Source of the DNA: an uncultured Clostridia bacterium
GTDB taxonomy: Bacteria; Bacillota; Clostridia; Christensenellales; Pumilibacteraceae
DNA: 9,894 bases
Assembly (NCBI GenBank): GCA_947385185.1
Contig: CANDJX010000057.1
Coordinates: 1-9,894 of the forward strand
Direction: 5' to 3'
The position numbers were made by a program, and so were the translations under genes. Below the pieces are notes generated by a model. The model was given only the letters and a program-made list of their open reading frames with translations, was not told the DNA's origin and searched no databases. Shown here in pieces: positions 5,572-9,894 of this stretch (positions within the stretch are counted from its first letter, which is position 1; every line of letters starts with the position of its first letter).

Positions 5572-5598
5572 AAATGTGGACAGCTTTTGTCCACATTT
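5572..5598. terminator. Hairpin upstream of the RHS promoter, likely bidirectional terminator
   Basis: AAATGTGGACA (5572-5582) and TGTCCACATTT (5588-5598) form a perfect 11-bp stem with the loop GCTTT. On the + strand it is followed by the interrupted T-run ATTTGTT. On the - strand the run is longer (TTTGTTTTTTT). It sits just upstream of the RHS promoter, so it would stop readthrough from the repeat tract rather than attenuate the RHS gene. The - strand tract is the better one although no gene to the right is read in that direction. Confidence 0.6.
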
Positions 5599-5600
5599 AT

Positions 5601-5629
5601 TTGTTATAACGGCAGTGTACGGTTATTAT
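5601..5629 (+). promoter_or_regulatory. Promoter of the RHS gene
   Basis: TTGTTA (5601-5606) and TATTAT (5624-5629) are separated by 17 bp, with start of transcription predicted near 5636 and a leader of about 46 nt. The inverted repeat ATAAC (5606-5610) / GTTAT (5622-5626) lies across the spacer, overlapping both boxes, and might be an operator. AGGAG at 5668-5672 lies 9 nt before the ATG. Confidence 0.6.
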
Positions 5630-5681
5630 GGCGTTACCTTTGCCGTAAAAACCGAAAAATACATAAAAGGAGCAAAACAAA

Positions 5682-8600
5682 ATGGAAGAAAAACGAATTC
5701 TGAAAGAAATCGTTTCGAAGCGTACTCCGCAGAGCAAAGAGTATCTGATGTCCGACGGCAGTCGCCGCATAGTGCGTCAGGTTACGGCGGAAACAAGCGC
5801 AAGCACGGTCGCAAAAGCGATCGTCCGAAGCGCGACGGTAACGGACGGGCTGGAGCTTGAAAACTATCAGGTGGAAAACTATTACGAAATGCTCAATACT
5901 TATCCCGACCCGCAGTCGGAATACCGTATTCTGAGCTACGAGTACGGCATAGTGGGGCTTGCAATGCGCGCGAAGCTCGCCGCAGGGAGCGGAAACGTAT
6001 CCGGGATCAGACTGCGTTATGCCGTAAAGCAAGGCACGATGAATAACGTCCGACTTGCTTTGTACAGTATGAACTCCCTCGATGATACGAACACGCAAAG
6101 CGGCGTTTATTGCCGCGACGTCGACGTCGAAACTTCGGTAGGGAAAAAGTACGTCAGCGTGGATATTTATCCGTACATAAAGGACGATCCGACTGCGGAT
6201 CACTATTTCGGAATATACTACGGCGCAAATTCGTCCGCGGAAACGATAACGTTATACGGAACATTATCGGAATATCCGCCCGAGATAATCATCGATTACG
6301 TTCCGGACAGCGGAGTGGATTATAAGCAGTCGTATATCGAAGGCTCGGCGGGCAATGCAGGCGATTATAAAATCAACGCGCACACGGGTAAAACGGTTTT
6401 CGGTAAAACATTGTTCGCTCTCGGCGGCGAACGTATGCCGATGTCGCTCGGCATGACGTACGATCCGTACTTAAGCGACGCGCACGTTACGTCCGTGCTT
6501 CCGGGCGGCTGGAAATTCGGCTGCGAACAGTACGTGTACTACGACGGCGGAAAGTATTATTATATCGACGGCAATTCCGAGCGTCACAAGTTTGCGGCGC
6601 TTGAAAATAACAAGTACTACGATACCGCGCACACGGGCTTGATCTTGACCGTGTCCGTCGGCATCGTAAAGATCACCGACGGACACACGAGCGAACTCGA
6701 ATTTTCGGGCGGCAGGCTCGTAAAAATTCGCGAGAAGGTGGGCAAAAACGGCTCGACTGCGGTATATAACGAAACCGTCTTGACGTACTTAAGCAACAGA
6801 CTGTACCAAATCACCGACGGCATGGGACGCACGGCGACGGTGTCGGGAACGGGCATGATAACCGTAACGAAGCCGGACGGAAATACGATTGCGTTTGCGC
6901 CTACGTCCGACGGACTGACCGTGACCGACGGGGACGAAAGTTATGTTTATACGTATACCGAAATCGCGGGAACGAAACTGCTTGCGTCGGCGAAAACCGT
7001 CGTATCCTCGACCGAAACGCAAAGTCTCGACATCGAGTATAACGGCAGTGCAAAAGTGAATAAGGTCAAGGAAAGAATAAACGGCAACGTCGTCAAGCGT
7101 TACGACCTTTCTTACGGCGTTCTCTACACCGACGTAGCCGAAGCGGATTATCCGGCAGGCGACAGCCAAATCACCAAAACCGTGCGCTACTCGTTCGCGG
7201 AGAACGGCGAAGCGCTGACCGCGTTCGAAATCAAGGACGGCAGGGCGGCGGCGATAAAAATCAGGAACTCCGAGGAATATCGCAAGTACGTCACGAACGT
7301 AAGCTCGGAAAGTATCGAGGGCAATACTATCAACGGCGAGACCGTGGACATTACGAATCAGACCGTAAGCCGTGCGTTCGGGTTCACGGACGAAATACCT
7401 TCGGGCGTGACGGTGGACGACGAATGTCTTATTACGGCGCAGATAGTCCGCGATACGGCAGTCAGCGATCCCGGCGATTTCGATATGGCTATTCGTTGGG
7501 GCGACCTGTATAGCTCGGGCATAGACGAGTGGGGCGGCTCGACGGTGCACGTCGAGGACTATGACGGCGTGCAAATAGTATCCGTGAGAGTAAGCCGCGA
7601 AATATTGAACGGCAATCCTTGGACGGGTTGCGTATTCTACCCGCCGAACAACCGCAGAATAAAAATGACCATATCTAACGTGCGGCTTTGCCTTACGTCG
7701 GGTAACGGCGAAATACATTGCGTCAACGCTCCGACCGGCGGGCATACGTTTACCGAGTACGGAGCGCCCGCGGTTTGCGGCGCGGCGGTTTGCGGCAGAG
7801 CTGTCACGGGCGGAACGGTGTGGAGCGAGCTTACCGACTGTTCCGTTAAGCTCAATAATGCCGTCGTACTCGAAAACGTCCGCATGACGAAAAACGACTG
7901 GCTGTTGACGCTTGAGGGTTACGCGAGGAACAGCAACGATTATATCGTGTGGTACGGCGATCTGTCCGGAGCGACGAGAGCGACTTCGGCGGCAACGTTC
8001 GTATTCGACGGAAAAGAAACGAGCATAAACAAAATAAGGTTTGCAACCGTTACAAAGAACAATTCGCGCAAAGTGTTTGCTTACAACTCGTACGGCAGCG
8101 GAGATAATTACATAGTCACGACAAAGAATACGGTTTTTGCGGACAAAACGTCGAAGATATGCAAAGAGTATTACGACGAATGCCTGAACAACGTCAGGAC
8201 CGTAGACAGCGAAGGGACTACGACAGAATACACCTACGTTAACGGTAACGTCACGCGGGTAAAGAAGTACAACGGCGCGCTTAACGTAATTAGCGACCGC
8301 GCTTACGGCGCTGCGCTCGGCGAGAACGACGGCTCGGGCAAGTATCTCATTTCCGAAACCGAAACGGTGCTCGGCGCGGATCATTCGCAAACGTACAAGT
8401 ACGCGAACGCTACCGGAGATATGACGCAGAGCACGACGCCGAGCGGACAGCCGACGAATTATACTTACTTAAGCGACGGCAACGTGTCGAAGATCTCCGC
8501 GACCGTGAATTCGACGGAGAACAAAAACGAATTCGAGTACGAAAAAGGACGACTGAAGCGCATAAAGCACAACGGTTTTGCATACGATTTCGAATATAAC

Positions 8601-9894
8601 GCTTACAACGAAGTCACGGGCGTAAAGATCGGAAGCAATTATTATCTTACAAAGAGATATGTCCACTCGACTGCGGGCAGTTCGTCCATGCTCGAGTACG
8701 ACGTCAATTCGTTTGCGCAACGGGATTACGACATATACGGGCGGCTCATAAGGTCGGATAGACTCGACGAGAGCGATTCTTCCGGTGCGTTTTGCACGGA
8801 CATCTACGGCGGAGCGCAGGACAACGTTTCGTCCGTTACGTCGCCGACCGATTCGAGACTTACGAGAAACGCCGAAAGCAAATTGCGCAAACGTATTGAC
8901 AACGGGCAGACGATGTTGTATAATTATGACAGACGGGGAAATCTGAAGAAAGTCGAGCGCAAAGAGAATAATTCGCTCCTCATAACGACAGCATACGAAT
9001 ACGACCGCGACGACAGAGTAACGAAACAGACGTATACGGCGGAGAACGGTATCGTACAGACGCAAAAGACGACGTATAAAGACGGCGACGCGTTGAATTC
9101 GGACAGACCTCAAAAGACCGAAACTACGATCGTCGGCAAGACTATGAGTACCGAAGATACTTACGACGCGCTCGGTCGCACGTCTACGGTGACGAAGAAA
9201 GCCGGAAGCGTCGAGCTCAAAGACACGTACGAGTACTTCTCGAGAAACGGCAACGAAACGGACAGTACGAACCGCGTTTCGCAAGTGATAAGGTTGGTTC
9301 CGGACGGCTCGGCAAGCGAAAGTTTCATATATGACGGCAACGGCAATATTACGAAAATAATAACGCCGAACGGACAAATGAACTATACCTACGACGGACT
9401 GAACAGACTGATCCGCGAGGATAACACTGTTACAGGCAAGACGTACACGTATACTTACGACGCGGGCGGAAACATCACGAGCCGTACGGAATATGCAATT
9501 ACGGTAGGGGATAACCTCACAAACGGAACGACCGTAAGCTACGGTTACGGCAACAATGTATATAAAGACCTGCTCACGAGCTATAACGGGCAGGCGTGCA
9601 CGTACGACGAGCTCGGGAACATAACGGGGTATAAAGGCGCAACGCTTACGTGGAGATACGGCAGGCTCGACACCTTTGGCAGGAACTCGCAGACGACGTA
9701 TTACACCTATGACGGAAGCAACGTCAGACGGAGTAAAAACACCGGAGCGAGATTGACGACTTACTACTACGAGGGGAGTAAACTTCTCGGAGAGATAAGG
9801 CAAGAGCATGACTGGACTGTTCCGGTATGCTACGTATACGATCACCGCGGGATAGCGGGGTTCTATGCGAGCGGGAACTTGTTTATATACCGTA
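5682..9894 (+). CDS. RHS/YD-repeat protein, 3' end beyond the window
   Basis: The reading frame is unbroken for 1404 codons to the window edge, so the gene is partial. RBS AGGAG and an in-frame TAA at 5664-5666 fix the start. Residues 84-206 look like a DNRLRE-type beta-sandwich ending IIIDY. Residues 226-520 match the N-terminal RHS region (INAHTGKTVF, GERMPMSLGMTYDP, GGWKFG). A second, sandwich-like insert lies near 557-676, followed by a cysteine-containing stretch (C680; CGAAVCG). YD repeats run from about 850 on, for example YDIYGRL (1016), YDALGR (1161), YDGNGNITKI (1217), YDGLNRL (1237), YDELGN (1308) and YDHRGIAGFY (1386). By family knowledge these repeats form a cocoon-like shell holding a variable C-terminal domain, often a toxin used in contact-dependent competition; the core and tip lie past 9894. 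There is no signal peptide or membrane helix: it begins MEEKRILKEIV, close to the motif that in secreted relatives follows the signal. Long frames on the opposite strand are shadows. Confidence 0.93.
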   Translation, partial: MEEKRILKEIVSKRTPQSKEYLMSDGSRRIVRQVTAETSASTVAKAIVRSATVTDGLELENYQVENYYEMLNTYPDPQSEYRILSYEYGIVGLAMRAKLAAGSGNVSGIRLRYAVKQGTMNNVRLALYSMNSLDDTNTQSGVYCRDVDVETSVGKKYVSVDIYPYIKDDPTADHYFGIYYGANSSAETITLYGTLSEYPPEIIIDYVPDSGVDYKQSYIEGSAGNAGDYKINAHTGKTVFGKTLFALGGERMPMSLGMTYDPYLSDAHVTSVLPGGWKFGCEQYVYYDGGKYYYIDGNSERHKFAALENNKYYDTAHTGLILTVSVGIVKITDGHTSELEFSGGRLVKIREKVGKNGSTAVYNETVLTYLSNRLYQITDGMGRTATVSGTGMITVTKPDGNTIAFAPTSDGLTVTDGDESYVYTYTEIAGTKLLASAKTVVSSTETQSLDIEYNGSAKVNKVKERINGNVVKRYDLSYGVLYTDVAEADYPAGDSQITKTVRYSFAENGEALTAFEIKDGRAAAIKIRNSEEYRKYVTNVSSESIEGNTINGETVDITNQTVSRAFGFTDEIPSGVTVDDECLITAQIVRDTAVSDPGDFDMAIRWGDLYSSGIDEWGGSTVHVEDYDGVQIVSVRVSREILNGNPWTGCVFYPPNNRRIKMTISNVRLCLTSGNGEIHCVNAPTGGHTFTEYGAPAVCGAAVCGRAVTGGTVWSELTDCSVKLNNAVVLENVRMTKNDWLLTLEGYARNSNDYIVWYGDLSGATRATSAATFVFDGKETSINKIRFATVTKNNSRKVFAYNSYGSGDNYIVTTKNTVFADKTSKICKEYYDECLNNVRTVDSEGTTTEYTYVNGNVTRVKKYNGALNVISDRAYGAALGENDGSGKYLISETETVLGADHSQTYKYANATGDMTQSTTPSGQPTNYTYLSDGNVSKISATVNSTENKNEFEYEKGRLKRIKHNGFAYDFEYNAYNEVTGVKIGSNYYLTKRYVHSTAGSSSMLEYDVNSFAQRDYDIYGRLIRSDRLDESDSSGAFCTDIYGGAQDNVSSVTSPTDSRLTRNAESKLRKRIDNGQTMLYNYDRRGNLKKVERKENNSLLITTAYEYDRDDRVTKQTYTAENGIVQTQKTTYKDGDALNSDRPQKTETTIVGKTMSTEDTYDALGRTSTVTKKAGSVELKDTYEYFSRNGNETDSTNRVSQVIRLVPDGSASESFIYDGNGNITKIITPNGQMNYTYDGLNRLIREDNTVTGKTYTYTYDAGGNITSRTEYAITVGDNLTNGTTVSYGYGNNVYKDLLTSYNGQACTYDELGNITGYKGATLTWRYGRLDTFGRNSQTTYYTYDGSNVRRSKNTGARLTTYYYEGSKLLGEIRQEHDWTVPVCYVYDHRGIAGFYASGNLFIYR
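8896..8924 (+). promoter_or_regulatory. Exact-consensus promoter inside the RHS gene
   Basis: TTGACA (8896-8901), a 17-bp spacer and TATAAT (8919-8924) match the sigma-A consensus at all twelve positions. In the RHS frame these bases encode the residues around IDNGQTMLYNYD (about 1072-1083). A transcript starting near 8931 would cover the last YD repeats and whatever lies downstream. No strong RBS plus in-frame start is visible just after it; the next in-frame ATGs lie in GKTMST and GQMNYT, neither with a good Shine-Dalgarno sequence. It could serve the C-terminal part or a downstream immunity gene, or be a by-product of the protein sequence. Confidence 0.5.

Noticed and set aside
4828..5594. 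Three overlapping minus-strand frames across the palindrome array
   Set aside because: Their peptides repeat RHCEA, LLCRFAPRND and SLRGYAEAI because they translate the repeated DNA. They have no RBS, and repeats of this kind are a known source of false proteins.
5518..5703. A signal-encoding frame upstream of the RHS gene that could be joined by frameshift
   Set aside because: The two frames here (from 5518 and 5576) encode no signal peptide and run through the hairpin and promoter, and the RHS ATG has its own good RBS.
6789..8390. Long open frame of 533 codons on the minus strand opposite the RHS gene
   Set aside because: It lies wholly inside the RHS frame on the other strand, is very arginine-, valine- and alanine-rich with no recognisable motif, and comes from the RHS gene's codon choice (few TTA, CTA and TCA codons in sense). 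The sense frame shows clear YD repeats.
8469..9845. Open frame of 458 codons on the minus strand opposite the YD repeats
   Set aside because: Same reason: a shadow of the RHS codons, with no protein-like domain or RBS.

Overview
The window looks like chromosomal DNA from a monoderm clostridial bacterium (Firmicutes), probably an uncultured gut-type lineage. This rests on TTGACA/TATAAT-type promoters with 17-bp spacers, AGGAG ribosome binding sites, intrinsic hairpin plus T-run terminators, a fused ABC ATPase/FtsX permease of a type common in Firmicutes, and an RHS protein with the domain order seen in clostridia. No rRNA, tRNA, CRISPR array, phage gene or transposase is visible. The taxonomic call is an inference.

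Layout. 1-227: gene-free, with small hairpins and a diverged direct repeat. 280-597 (+): a small four-helix membrane protein with a near-consensus promoter and good RBS. 605-637: a bidirectional terminator shared with the convergent gene. 675-1181 (-): a four-helix membrane protein whose start must be moved inward, because the upstream TTG is the -35 box of its promoter; its mRNA is probably leaderless. 1182-1355: AT-rich divergent intergenic region with a perfect 8-1-8 palindrome. 1356-4295 (+): a 979-residue ABC ATPase fused to an FtsX permease with an unusually large extracytoplasmic domain. 4296-5600: about 1.3 kb without a credible gene. It holds a possible structured RNA ending in a strong terminator (4427-4643), two copies of a roughly 105-bp repeat with compensating changes in its hairpin (4700-4951), and an array of REP-like palindromes made of arms CGTCATTGCG... 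and ...CGCAATGACG (4956-5497). 5601-5629: a promoter. 5682 to the window end (+): a large RHS/YD-repeat protein, cut off by the window just where the RHS core and the variable C-terminal (often toxin) region should begin.

The three membrane-protein genes each seem to be their own transcription unit. Nothing in the sequence links them to the RHS gene, which is insulated on its left by the repeat tract and a hairpin. The most distinctive points are the RHS protein's lack of any signal peptide, an exact-consensus promoter inside the RHS reading frame, the lopsided palindrome array (3 left arms, about 9 right-arm ends), and the structured intergenic segment after the ABC gene. All open frames opposite the ABC and RHS genes, and those across the palindrome array, are judged to be shadows.
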